Made by a program: the position numbers and the translations under genes. Source: Amphiduros pacificus (Eukaryota; Annelida; Polychaeta; Phyllodocida; Hesionidae). From it: a stretch of DNA of 64,000 bases. Below, in pieces: positions 1 through 12,100 of this stretch (positions are counted from its first letter, which is position 1; each line of letters begins with the position of its first letter). The notes under the pieces are model-generated. The model was not told the DNA's origin and searched no databases. It saw nothing but the letters and a program-made list of their open reading frames with translations. Location of the stretch: contig OX439003.1 in the NCBI GenBank assembly GCA_949316495.1, forward strand, positions 23,312,295 to 23,376,294. The letters are read 5' to 3'.

Positions 1-2611
1 TAGTGAATAATTTGGAGAAATACTCTTTCTGATTCACTAGTTTTATCAGTCCTCAACACAATTCTTGGTTAGAAACTTGGATATCGATAAATTTATTGGG
101 TGACAGTTGATTATTAATGTTATTTTGATTAAAATCAAATATTGGGGGATACTTGGCATACAAAGTGACTTTGGTGAAGGATAAGAGTTGAACATGTATG
201 GCAGAATAAAACACAGAAAGACAATTACTTGTAAAGGTTTGATTATAAAGTTTATTTCTCTTTGAGACCTGCTGTTGAGTCCACTCCAATTTTTCACCGA
301 GAAATAAGAGCTTTTAGTTGACGCACTTGACATTCCTGTGGAGACAGGAAATAGGATTGCAGGTTTATTTCTATGGCTTTCCTTGTTATAGAGATGGGTT
401 TGGAATTGAAATAGACATTCCATTGTAAGGGGGGAAAAGTATCTGAGGATGAGCCATATTATCTAATGGAGTGGGCAATTCATTCAGAACAAATCCCATC
501 AAATTTGAATATTCCTGTATGAAATATGACAATGATATGATGTGAATTCTCATCAAACATAAAAGGCTCAGCATGTAGTTAAAGTTGAAGCTTGAAAACT
601 GGATATGTCTCATGGGAATGTTGACTGGGTATAAGCTCAATTATACTCAAATTAAGGGGTCCTTTCTTGAAGTCAGCTGAATCATATATCTTGCACACAT
701 CATTGTTCATTATAATAAAGAATATCACAAAAGCTCATCACGTTATGATGGTAAAAGTAATGCAAGATAGAAGATGTTTTGATGTCATCAACCTTGAGGA
801 CTTGCCGTTTTAAGACAGATGAAGATCATAATGGCTTGTGACATGCATAATAGGATTGATAATATTATCTCATCATTTTGTTTTTCTGTTTTGCAATGTG
901 ATAATACACAAACCAATTTAGTTCTGTGTGATTACTGTGCACCAAAATAGATACCAAATTTCTCCATGAAGATGAGAGAGCCATATCTCACGCAACAGGA
1001 AGTAGATGAGAGGTGTGAACAGCGCTGCAGTCAACATCTCTTTTGTGATTGGTTAGCGAGTATCAGTCCCGCACATGACAGCCATTCAGTAATATCATTG
1101 CACATTACACGAGAGCACAGGGAGAGGGCCCTGTCACACCAACCAGGAGCTAATTTGTACCCCAGTTCCAGCGGAAATAGAAATGCCATGTTTAGGATGA
1201 ATAATATGTGGGTTGTGAGCAGTATCAACCATGAGCAGCCATCCAGGCATAACAGTTTAATGCATACCATAAATGACCATGTGGGTAAGAGATAGATGGG
1301 GTGCCACATTCTACTTCCTGTCCTTTCCTCAATCTTTGATCTCTACTGGTCTCATGCCATATCTTTCTTCCCAAGTTCTGTGGACTAGATATGAAAAATC
1401 TGGCAACCCTTTAACACAGCCTGACTAACAAGTGTCTTTACATTGCTGAACTCATACAAAAGTTTAAGAACATTGATTTTGTTTCACTCCAGGTGACAAC
1501 CTTTCTTTGAACAACGAGGCAAACTAAACCTAATTGATTAGACTTAACATTTGCAGCTCTTCTTGAACTATCAAGATTTTTGCATTACAATCATCACAGA
1601 GTGAAAATATTATGATGCTCATGTCTTTGCTCCTGAAATATTGAAGGCATAGCTGTTTTATTGCATACTTTGTATGATTAAAAATAGCATGGGATATCTG
1701 TTCTGCTAATATAGCACCGAGATAGTTGGCAGAAGTTATAGTATGTATTGAGATTGATTGCATTGTACACCACCACATTGGAAGTAATTGAGGAATTCAC
1801 TGGATGATCATAGTTCTCTATTTGTTCAGATGACCTTCCTCAACTAGAAAGGTCAGGGAGTTCCCATGACAACCACCCAGAGGTGAGGCTTAACTTAATC
1901 AGGCGGCCAGGGTCTTGGATAATACAGGTGATAGCATGCACAAAGCATCGAGTGGCGCCATTGTAGATTCTCGGCAGAAGCCACGCCGCATGAGGGACCT
2001 GTCACAGGGGCCAAGGTCATGCACCAGTGAATGTCTGCTCAGATAAGGAGATGTTCTGGCTTGATTAAAAGATTTGTAATTCAGCTGAGGCATTGGTCAT
2101 GGTACAGCATGTTTTTGCACATGTGTTCCTGTCTCCCAAGGTGACCTCTCCATTTGATAAGTGGCCTGCAGAGCACACATGGCATGTGGACCTTAAAATG
2201 GTTATCCTTTTAGGAATAGAGACCTTATAGTGGAGATTCGAACCTTGGAAATGATTATAGAACATTTAGTCCTCACAGTGAACATTTATTGTATCTTGGA
2301 ACATTGACCTCATAGTCCAATATACACAATCTATCCTAGATAATAAAGCTGGCTTCGCATATTGTAAATATTCACGGAAAGCTCTAATATCTCCTTTTAG
2401 GTTTATATTTCCAGAAGACTCTGATGTCTCCTATCAGATTTATATTATTAGAAATACCTTTTTGTTAATTGCCCAGGAAGATCTGGGATCTGAACATCAA
2501 AGTGAATATCCAATCCTCATGGGAATGTAAACTATACAGGCTAAACTATATTGTTTAGATAATGCCAGCCAGGATGAATACTAATTCGCTTGTTTCGGAA
2601 AGTCAGTTCAA
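1..2611. other. No recognised gene
   Basis: Only short open frames without domain similarity are seen here. It may be intron or 5' flank of SCHIP1, whose first exons were not found. No transposon ends were recognised. Confidence 0.5.
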
Positions 2612-2912
2612 CCAAGATAGTAATCAACTGAATTGTCAGGGAAATATTGTACAAGCCAGGATAGATGCTAACTGAATTGTCAGGGAAACATTGTACCAAT
2701 TAGGATAGATGCTAACTGAATTGTCAGGGATATATTGTGCCAGCCAGGATAGATGTTAACTGAATTGTCAGGGAAGTATTGTGCCAGCCAGGATAAATGT
2801 TAACTGAATTGTCAGGTAAGTATTGTGCCAGCCAGGATAAATGCTAACTGAATTGTCAGGTAAGTATTGTGCCAGCCAGGATAGATGTTAACTGAATTGT
2901 GCCAGCCAGGAT
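2612..2912. repeat. 44-bp minisatellite
   Basis: About six to seven head-to-tail copies built on AACTGAATTGTCAGGGAA followed by a GCCAGCCAGGATAGATG-type segment. Successive AACTGAATTG starts at 2626, 2670 and 2714 give the 44-bp period. The period is not a multiple of three, so the array is not coding. Confidence 0.85.
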
Positions 2913-3929
2913 GAGGGTTGAGATGGAGATGGTATTCCCCTCTCACAGTTGTGGCCTTTTCACAGTTGGATTGAAGCACAACAGTTTCACAGATTGAGTC
3001 TATTTATGGAAATGAAAGATGAGGCTAAATGTGTATTATGAGGCATCATAGGGCTTCACTGCAAAATACACACCATTTCTTCCCCAAAGAAAGGAAGGCA
3101 AATATACCTTCTCATTGCAGATGAATCAAATTGTAATCCAATAAAGGAAGTGTTCGTAAAAAAAATATCTCTTTATGGAAGCTGTTATGAGCTGGAAGAC
3201 CTTAAGAATTTTGAGCTGAAGTGATACTTTCAACATTCCATGTCCAATTATTTCAGGATAGCTTAATGAAGAATATGATATTGAGGATCGTGGTACATGT
3301 TTCGGGGCTAGAATGTCTATTAAAATCAAATTGGTTCCTGAATTGTTCATTATCTTAAATAAAACTGGTTATCATGCATCTGAAAATTACTTTTTGGCGA
3401 AATGTAATATCTTGCTTTTTAACAGCATTTTAATTGATATTCGCTTTGCAACGTCTTGGTTTAATGTTTTCATCAGAGAAAAGCCCAGATTTAGTAGTGA
3501 GTGAATAGGTAATCCTGGCTGATTCCCAAATGCAACATGGCTAGAAATGTTTGCGGTTCTTTACCTCGGCCTTTCTCCCTGTCCTGCGTCTATGTGATGG
3601 TGTGGATAATCCAGCCTGGTCCATTCTTTTCATTCCTTTGACGCAGGCTGTAGACGTAGCCACGAGGCAGTCTATTGTGAGGATTAAGAATTCTTGTCGT
3701 CATCCCTTGAACACCGAGGTCAAAGAGTTATCCCCACGGTTATGCCTGGAGGTGGTAGGTTAGTTCTTGATGAAGGCTTTCTATACCATGAGACATGTGG
3801 CTTCTTATTGGTCCTCCGAGGCCCATACATACGAGAAATAGGGACATTGACCAGCCTGGCCTTTATGTAGAGGGTAAAAAGGACGTTGACTCTGACAGCT
3901 GCCCTTACAACTAGGAGGACAACATAGCA
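2913..3929. other. No recognised gene
   Basis: Unique-looking AT-rich sequence between two minisatellites. Its small open frames resemble nothing recognised. Confidence 0.5.
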
Positions 3930-5090
3930 AGGATGAGAAAGGACTTAGACCTGCCAGCTGTATTGTATTCTTAACAAGGGAGGTCCACACAGAGAGGATA
4001 AGAAAGGACTTAGACCTGCCAGCTGTATTGTATTCTTAACAAGGGAGGTCCACACAGAGAGGATAAGAAAGGACTTAGACCTGCCAGCTGTATTGTATTC
4101 TTAACAAGGGAGGCCCATACAGAGAAGATAAGAAAGGACTTAGACCTGCCAGCTGCATTGTATTCTTAACAAGGGAGGTCCACACAGAAAGGATAAGAAA
4201 GGACTTAAACCTGCCAGCTGCATTGTATTCTTAACAAGGGAGGTCCACACAGAGAGGATAAGAAAGACTTAGACCTGCCAGCTGCATTGTATTCTTAACA
4301 AGGGAGGTCCACACAGAGAGGATAAGAAAGGACTTAGACCTGCCAGCTGTATTGTATTCTTAACAAGGGAGGTCCACACAGAGAGGATAAGAAAGGACTT
4401 AGACCTGCCAGCTGTATTGTATTCTTAACAAGGGAGGTCCACACAGAGAGGATAAGAAAGGACTTAGACCTGCCAGCTGTATTGTATTCTTAACAAGGGA
4501 GGCCCATACAGAGAAGATAAGAAAGGACTTAGACCTGCCAGCTGTATTGTATTCTTAACAAGGGAGGCCCATACAGAGAAGATAAGAAAGGACTTAGACC
4601 TGCCAGCTGCATTGTATTCTTAACAAGGGAGGTCCACACAGAAAGGATAAGAAAGGACTTAGACCTGCCAGCTGCATTGTATTCTTAACAAGGGAGGTCC
4701 ACACAGAGAGGATAAGAAAGACTTAGACCTGCCAGCTGCATTGTATTCTTAACAAGGGAGGTCCACACAGAGAGGATAAGAAAGGACTTAGACCTGCCAG
4801 CTGTATTGTATTCTTAACAAGGGAGGTCCACACAGAGAGGATAAGAAAGGACTTAGACCTGCCACCTGCATTGTATTCATAACAAGGGAGATCCACACAG
4901 AGAGGATAAGAAAGGACTTAGACCTGCCAGCTGTATTGTATTCATAACAAGGGAGGCCCACACAGAGAGGATAAGAAAGGACTTAGACCTGCCAGCTGTA
5001 TTGTATTCTTAACAAGGGAGGCCCACACAGAGAGGATAAGAAAGGACTTAGACGTGCCAGCTGCTCTCACAGAGAGGATAGAAAAAGACT
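3930..5090. repeat. 65-bp minisatellite with higher-order structure
   Basis: About 17 copies of a 65-bp unit containing GGACTTAGACCTGCCAGCTG and a TTCTTAACAAGGGAGG segment. Variant units recur together: a unit missing one G (AAAGACTT) occurs at 4261 and 4715, and the AGGCCCATACAGAGAAG variant at 4111 and 4565. Both pairs are 454 bp apart, which is seven units less the one-base deletion. A seven-unit block was therefore duplicated as a whole. Confidence 0.9.
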
Positions 5091-6749
5091 CATGGAGGCC
5101 ATTGACCTAGAATCTGCTCACATCACTACAAAGGCCTCTATTCATAATGACATTTTCCATATCACAAATAAGACCTGATATTATTAAATAAGCAGAGACA
5201 AAGAGTTATTTTGCTGCATGCTGTTTCTAAAATAAGAAATGAAAATATCATTACTTTATGTATGCCAAAAATGGTTTCAAAATTTTATCAATTTCTCTTC
5301 ATATCTAAGATTATCCAGGATTGGGTGAGATGGAGAAATCCAGTTTTGGATCAGTGAGAATCCCTTTTTCATTTAATATTTTTGTTTAATCTATCATCTT
5401 TATGATATTGAAGAGTAGAGCAGATAGTGACAAATGACCTTGTAAAATGGTTCCATTATTTATGTTTTGTGAAAAAAGTTGGAACTGAGATAATAGGGAA
5501 TTTTTAGCTTTGTGATCTTGGTGAAGGATGACAGAGAGGAGTCCTCCACGGAGGATGACAAAGTGGTGGAGGTCCGGTGAGCGTATATCAGCATGGGTTA
5601 CACACGACCTGGGGCCAGCACGCAGACACCACTCGCAGATAAGATAATGGCCATGAAGCAACGATGAACTCGGCCAAACCAGTAGCAGATAGAAGCCACG
5701 GTTAAGCATTCAGAAATGGCCAGTTGTGTGTCACAACAGTGGTGGGATTTGGTGAGAGTTAAAGCAGTCTGACTGACGCAGTGTTCACAAGAAATAGCCC
5801 TCTGTCATCTCTGGGCTGGCAGCCATTGCTGCAGAGTCTGGCCATCTTATATCACTTATTTCTTTGTATTTCACTTAATATTTTATTTACCAAGTAATCA
5901 GTATTAACATTATTCTGTTTTTGTTATATATTCAAATAGTACTTAAAAGTAGATCATCACAACATATATCAACTTATATTATAAATGTTATCTTTAAAGA
6001 GTGCTTCACTAAGGAAATGTTAACTAGTAAAAGATGTACATCTTTGAAATCTTTCAGCACATACATACATCATAAGAAAGCCCTAATTGACGCTATCTAG
6101 CTTCAGGCATTCCTCAGAATTCAGTAATACAAACAAATACAGTTTGAAGAATGAGATAATTTCTCAGAGTGCACCACATTCAAAAGAAGAATAATAAACT
6201 ATCTTGTCAAACTTTTCAGCATATATTGATCTCCACAGCAGACTAATATCTGCATACGATGGCTTTTAATACATCCTCAGTTCTCTCAAGACAAACAAGC
6301 ACAGCATTTTCTTGCTTGTTTAGATGACTTGGGATATTATGAATAAACAGAAATAATAGATCCAGCAACAGACAAATAACTTTTGTTCTCAAGTGATTGT
6401 AAATATATTGGAAAATATTGCCGTGAGCAGAATACAGGTTTTGCTTTTAATGTAGAAAATTTGCTGCATCATTGTTTATATTAGATTTACACATTGCTAA
6501 GATATTTATTTTCCTTGCAAAAAATGGTAAAAATCTCCCCATATCTTGTAAAGTCAAAGAATTGCTTTGTCTCGCAAGAAGTGTAGTTTGTGGTTCAGGT
6601 TTGCTAATGATGGAACAATAATGCATATATGAATATAGTTGACAAGAAGAATTTCTATTTCCCTTGTGCATAATCATCAGAATATTATCCATGCCACAGG
6701 GACTAGGCCAAGAGCAAACAACCCATGCACATAATGATTGTGTCATTTA
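5091..6749. other. No recognised gene
   Basis: AT-rich sequence with short open frames only. Nothing was recognised on either strand. Confidence 0.5.
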
Positions 6750-7165
6750 AGGTGGAGTATTTCCTCATGAAGATGACATTATCTGTGTGGTATATGGCAA
6801 AGTTTAAGGCATATGGTGTATTAATGTGGAGCGTTCCTCTATGTAAATGACTGCATCTGTGTGGTATATGGCAAAGTTTAAGGCATATGGTGTATTAATG
6901 TGGAGCATTCCTCTATGTAAATGACTGCATCTGTGTGGTATATGGCAAAGTTTAAGGCATATGGTGTATTAATGTGGAGCATTCCTCTATGTAAATGACT
7001 GCATCTGTGTGGTATATGGCACAGTTTAAGGCATAAAATGTATTTTTTTTAGTATTGCTTTTGGAGATGACTGCATCTGTGGTATATGGCAAAGTTTAAG
7101 GCATAAAATGTATTTTTTGGAACATTGCTTTTGGAGATGACTGCATCTGTGGTATATGGCACTAT
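6750..7165. repeat. 74-bp minisatellite
   Basis: About six copies, marked by ATCTGTGTGGTATATGGCAA at 6781, 6855, 6929 and 7003, with two shorter diverged copies near 7070 and 7144. The period is 74 bp, falling in the last copies where GT is lost and the centre changes. Confidence 0.85.
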
Positions 7166-8603
7166 GGTATATTAAGAGCAAGGCCCTGCCCAGGTTTTAT
7201 CTACTTTGATCTGGCTTATGATCAACTGCATTAAGTAAATCCCTCAACAATTGGGCCATACTCTTGGCATTTATCAGCGATCATGGCCAGACTAACCCCA
7301 CATAAAGCAACCTTCTGTATATTATACAGCATTTGCTCTGCAAACATATCTGGTCAGTCTCATAGTTTAATAATTTAATTCCTCTCTCTCCATCTCTTGC
7401 TCTTAAAAAGCCAATATCAGATTTCTTAAGCCATTGGTTGTAATATTTTTACATCAGAATCAATACATGATGGAGAAAAAGTTAACTTCACCCTTGAGGT
7501 AAGACGTCTAACCAGACATGCCAGAAAGATGAAGCTCTTCTGGAATGGAGGGGTGAAAAGTCTCTCGTTAGATGCATAGTGGTGACTAGTGAGCCAGCAG
7601 AAATATACAGGGCTCGCCTTGCGTATGATAAACTACACTTCAAGGCAACTTTTTTTGTCCTGGCCCAAGTGGCCATGTTAGATCAAATAGGTCAGTTTAA
7701 GATGGGATGCCTGGCTAAAATAAGCAAATATACAGATGATCCCACACACAAAAACGCTCTGACCAGTCAGAGTTACAGGAATAGCAAAGAAGGATTATGC
7801 AGCAATAGGTTTTCAATCACTCAAGAATGGTTCAGATCTATCATGCTTTTATTTGGTTAAGGTTTGGCTTATTAATCTATGTTATTGCCATCAGCTCCCT
7901 CATCTAATATGGAGTCAGACTGCATACATTTTTAAAGGAAGTCATAAAAATGGAGCAACAAGCTAGCATATTGGTCGGAAATTACCTTTTTGGGATTACA
8001 GGGAAAGAATGGTAATGAAGATTTCATGTGCTTAGCTACTATTGTTTGATGGTTACTGTGGAAACTAAGCTTTTCACAATGAGCTGTTAAAAATGGATGT
8101 GAAGGAATGCCTCTTTCTGAGAGCATCTCAAGGTCCAGAAAGTCTTTACCATATCACAGAGGATGATGGAGTGTACTAACATTGCACTGAGAGAAATAAG
8201 GAAAGGCAGGGCATCCAGACTCCTAGCACAGGATCTGGCTGTATTGTAGGGCTACAAATAGTCTCATGGTGTGTGATGTCAGTGTGAACAAGAAATAATG
8301 AGAATCCTTGGAAATGCAAAATATGTGTTCACAAAATACAGTGAATATTTTATTTTCTCTGGAGAGAAGTAGTCATGGTATATGAAGTAGTGGAAAAATA
8401 ACAAAGAGAGGAAATGATACAAGTCGGGTTGAAATATTGAAATGTCAAATACCAAGGAGTAAATTATTTGAGAATATGGTGTTGTTGTTTGAAAGGGAAT
8501 CTTTGCACAGCCATAAGAAATGAGATCTGGAAAAAGATGAGATGGTAAAAAACATGAATAAGTGAGTTAGAAAACTGATGAACTGAAATACTCAAAAAAA
8601 CCT
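7166..8603. other. No recognised gene
   Basis: Non-coding by inspection. The small open frame near 7579 to 7860 has no recognisable domain. Confidence 0.45.
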
Positions 8604-8871
8604 GACACAGGGACTAGGGATATACAGGGACTAGGGACACACAGGAACTAGGGATATACAGGGACTAGGGGACAAACAGGGACTAGGGATATACAGGGAC
8701 TAGAAGGACACAGGGACTAGGGACATACAGGGACTAGGGACATACAGGGACTAGGGACATACAGGGACTAGGGACATACAGGGACTAGGGACATACAGGG
8801 ACTAGGGACATACAGGGACTAGGGACATACAGGGACTAGGGACATACAGGGACTAGGGGGACATACAGGGG
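8604..8871. repeat. 17-bp minisatellite
   Basis: About 16 copies of a 17-bp unit, GGGACTAGGGACATACA. The first copies are diverged and the last ones nearly identical, as expected of recent slippage at one edge. It ends about 140 bp before the first visible SCHIP1 exon. Confidence 0.9.
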
Positions 8872-9010
8872 AGGTGTGTGTGGGCAAGAGGAGCATGGCA
8901 GCCTACTGTTGGTGGATCAAGGTGTGTCACTGATATCTTCTTCCCTTTATAACCTGTGTTGTTGTTCCTTCACTGTGAAAGTAATCAATGATGTCCTTTT
9001 GTATTTGCAG

Positions 9011-9154
9011 CCAAAACAAATACAGCCTGAACAGAAGGAGCCTCCTGAAGGTTCACCGACCTCGAAAAAGAAGCGTGAGGAGGAAGAGGAAGACCTTGAC
9101 TTCTTTGAGAGACAGGCACGACTACAGAATGAGGCAAAGCTGGCACTGGCTCAG
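9011..9154 (+). CDS. SCHIP1: SCHIP1 exon: acidic run and [12 protein letters not shown] helix
   Basis: The exon follows TTTGCAG and ends before GTAATT, phase 0 at both ends, 48 codons. It encodes a Gln/Pro-rich start, a [10 protein letters not shown] charge block and the family's [12 protein letters not shown] helix. Confidence 0.85.
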
Positions 9155-12100
9155 GTAATTAGCACACCACTTCTCATGCTCTCAGACACTTATTAACTCC
9201 CATCTGACTGACTCAGGTAACTGTTAACCCCTTCCTGGTTTTACTAAGATAACTATCAACACCTCTGTACCTCTGTCATTGGCTCAAGAGGATTAATCCC
9301 TGTCAAACTGGTTGGTGTAACATTAAACTTCTGCATGTTGAGATCTCACGTTGGAGAAAGCCAATGTTGGCAACATTGAGCTGGTAATCGATGCACTACT
9401 TATTGCATTGGCCTTTTCAGATCACAGATGAATGGTATTTGGAAAGAAAGTGTTTGTGAGAATTGTTTTATAATGTCTATACCAGATTAAATGATAATCC
9501 ATGGAAAGAATTTGAAACAAACACATTCACAACAAATTAACCAAGATATATGCAGTGGAGTGTTATTTTGTCTCACAAACATGTCTGGGCATTTATTTGT
9601 CAATATCATTGCCCCCATCACATATCCCATAATCTTCTGTCAGAAGTGCTGTGTAACGTACATGACCAGATTCTAATTTGTGCTCAAATGTATGATATAA
9701 TTCCCATATTTCATTGACAATGGCAGCATTTCTTTGTATTCTCAGGATCTATTACTGTATATAAATAATGTTACTGGCTTTAAAATCCTACTATGAAATT
9801 CAACACCTACTTGCAATTTCAATTTCAAGATATTATGACAACTGATTTTCCAGGAATGAAAATTTCCATGAAATGATTAAGGTTTTCAAGATTTTTTAAG
9901 AAAAAGATTTATGCATAATTTAAGAATCCAAATCTGCAAACCGCGTGGATGCACAGAAAGAATGCAACATTTTATTTTTGTCCCAAAGGATTGGTATTAA
10001 TCTCAATTTTTCAAGTGTTAGTTGATCTATATGAGTGTTCATTAGATTCAACCAGGTTCTGAAGGCATAAAGTTGAATAACAATTCATATGTTGCCTGAT
10101 TTGTTAATTTGGTTAAGTTGGTATGGTGCAGGCAGCTGAGTGGGCTATATAACACCGACATATAATTGTATGCCATGATCAATTGTACCTTAATTCCTTT
10201 GGGTATATTTATCATGTGAGCATTTTGAGCATTGGGATTTTTTTTGTTGCGGTTGTGTTCAGAGATGCTTGGTAACCTTCACTTTGGCTGGGCAAATTTG
10301 TTTATATTTCATATGAATTTTGAATATCCCGCAGGGACTAATCAATTTCTGTGCTGCAAAATGTATTATCACCAAATATGTATTGCCCACGCTAAAATTA
10401 ACAGCAAATATTGGAAGAGTGCAAAGAAGAGTCGGAAAATTGATGGAATGTCCTCAAAGCTCTTTTAGACTATTTTGGAGAGAAATGTTACCATGCTGCT
10501 TGTGATTTATTAATAAATAAGAGAACCACATGACAAATATTAAAAGTGTTAAAGATATAATTATAGCTTGTCTTTGTGTATATGATATCAGATAACTTTT
10601 ATGATTGCAAAAATATAGCATCATATATAAAATCTACATTCTAATACAAACCAGACTAATGAGTTCCAAAAAAGCATTACAAAAAATGATATGGGTGGGA
10701 ATGACAAATGTAAATAATATATGGGATGTTATATACTATAATTGTACTTTCATCAATTATGAACAGAGTGAACAGTAATGATTGAATATATCTGGCCATG
10801 ATCGCTGATATATATATTGTGATAATGTAAGATATGAAAAAAAACTTTTTCTAAAATTATATGTTCATCATTACCAGTAATTGCCAAGCATGAAAACAAA
10901 GTTGCTGAACAATGTTTCCAAAACATCATATAAGTTCTATACCTGGTATCTTGTATATGTATGTATTTTATATGTAGAATGATATGCTGCCTCAGAGCTG
11001 GTCATCAAAGTATTTGACTGTTTTAGGTACGCCCCATGGCTCACATGCAGCTGGAGGTGGAGAGACAGATGAGGAAGAAATCTCCCATTGCAGAAATGGT
11101 AAGTATTACCCAGCCCATGTGCTAGGATCACCAATCATTTTGAAATGGGGAGCACATTCAAGAGATCTTTATTTCTGTGAATATTTGAAAGCAAGCAGTT
11201 GATGTGATGTTGAGAAATCTAGACACAGAGATCCGAATTTCTTTTGTGAACAACCACAGAGATTTGTTTTTTTTAATTATTTCAGAATGTTAAAGACAGC
11301 AGTCTTCATGCTGTAGAATTATACATGTAAAAGTGCACAAGGAAAGTAGCAAGTTAGAGAAGATTGCATGCATATTGAGGGGTGTGATGCCCCTCCAGTT
11401 CTGCCTGGCTCCACCATATTATTCCCAAATCACTTGTTAGTCTCTCTGTCTATGCTGTACTTTGAAGTACGACTCATATATTCACCCATATCTCAGTCTC
11501 TTTGCTACTGGGTTCAAGCTCATTTGCAGATTGCAACATTTTCTGGGTAAAACCATTTGGAAAACTACATTTTACTCTTTGATTGTGACATTATGTCATA
11601 GATTGAACTAGGGGTCTTTGTGATCTCATTATGTGGAAGAATAAAAAGTTAATATTTTTTAATCTTTGAACTGAATATGATATTCATCAAAGATGACCTA
11701 CATATGTAAAACTCATGTTTCCAAACTTATCTTGTTAAAAGAGTGTTGTATATACCAGCTCTGGCCAGAGAGAACAGTGGGCCTGTTAAGCTTTATATAT
11801 CTCGTTTGAGACAACAATGGGTCTGTTTTGCCTCATTCATCTTGTCAGAGATGGCAATGGGGCTTTTATACTTATGTTATCTTATTAGAGACAGCAATGG
11901 GCCTGTTGTGCTTAATTCATCTTGTCAGAGACACTAATAAACCTGTTACGCTTATTGTTATGCTTATTGATATAATCACAGACAGCAATGGGGCTGTTGT
12001 GTTTATATTATCTTGTCAGAGACAGCAATGGGGCTGTTGTGTTTATTTTATATAATCACAGACAGCAATGGGGCTGATGTGTATATTATCTTGTCAGAGA

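Noticed and set aside
966-1295. 109-codon frame near the left edge as a SCHIP1 5' exon
   Set aside because: No resemblance to SCHIP1 sequence and a matching open frame on the opposite strand.
3930-5090. Direct repeats that might suggest a CRISPR array
   Set aside because: Units are contiguous with no unique spacers, and the DNA is eukaryotic.
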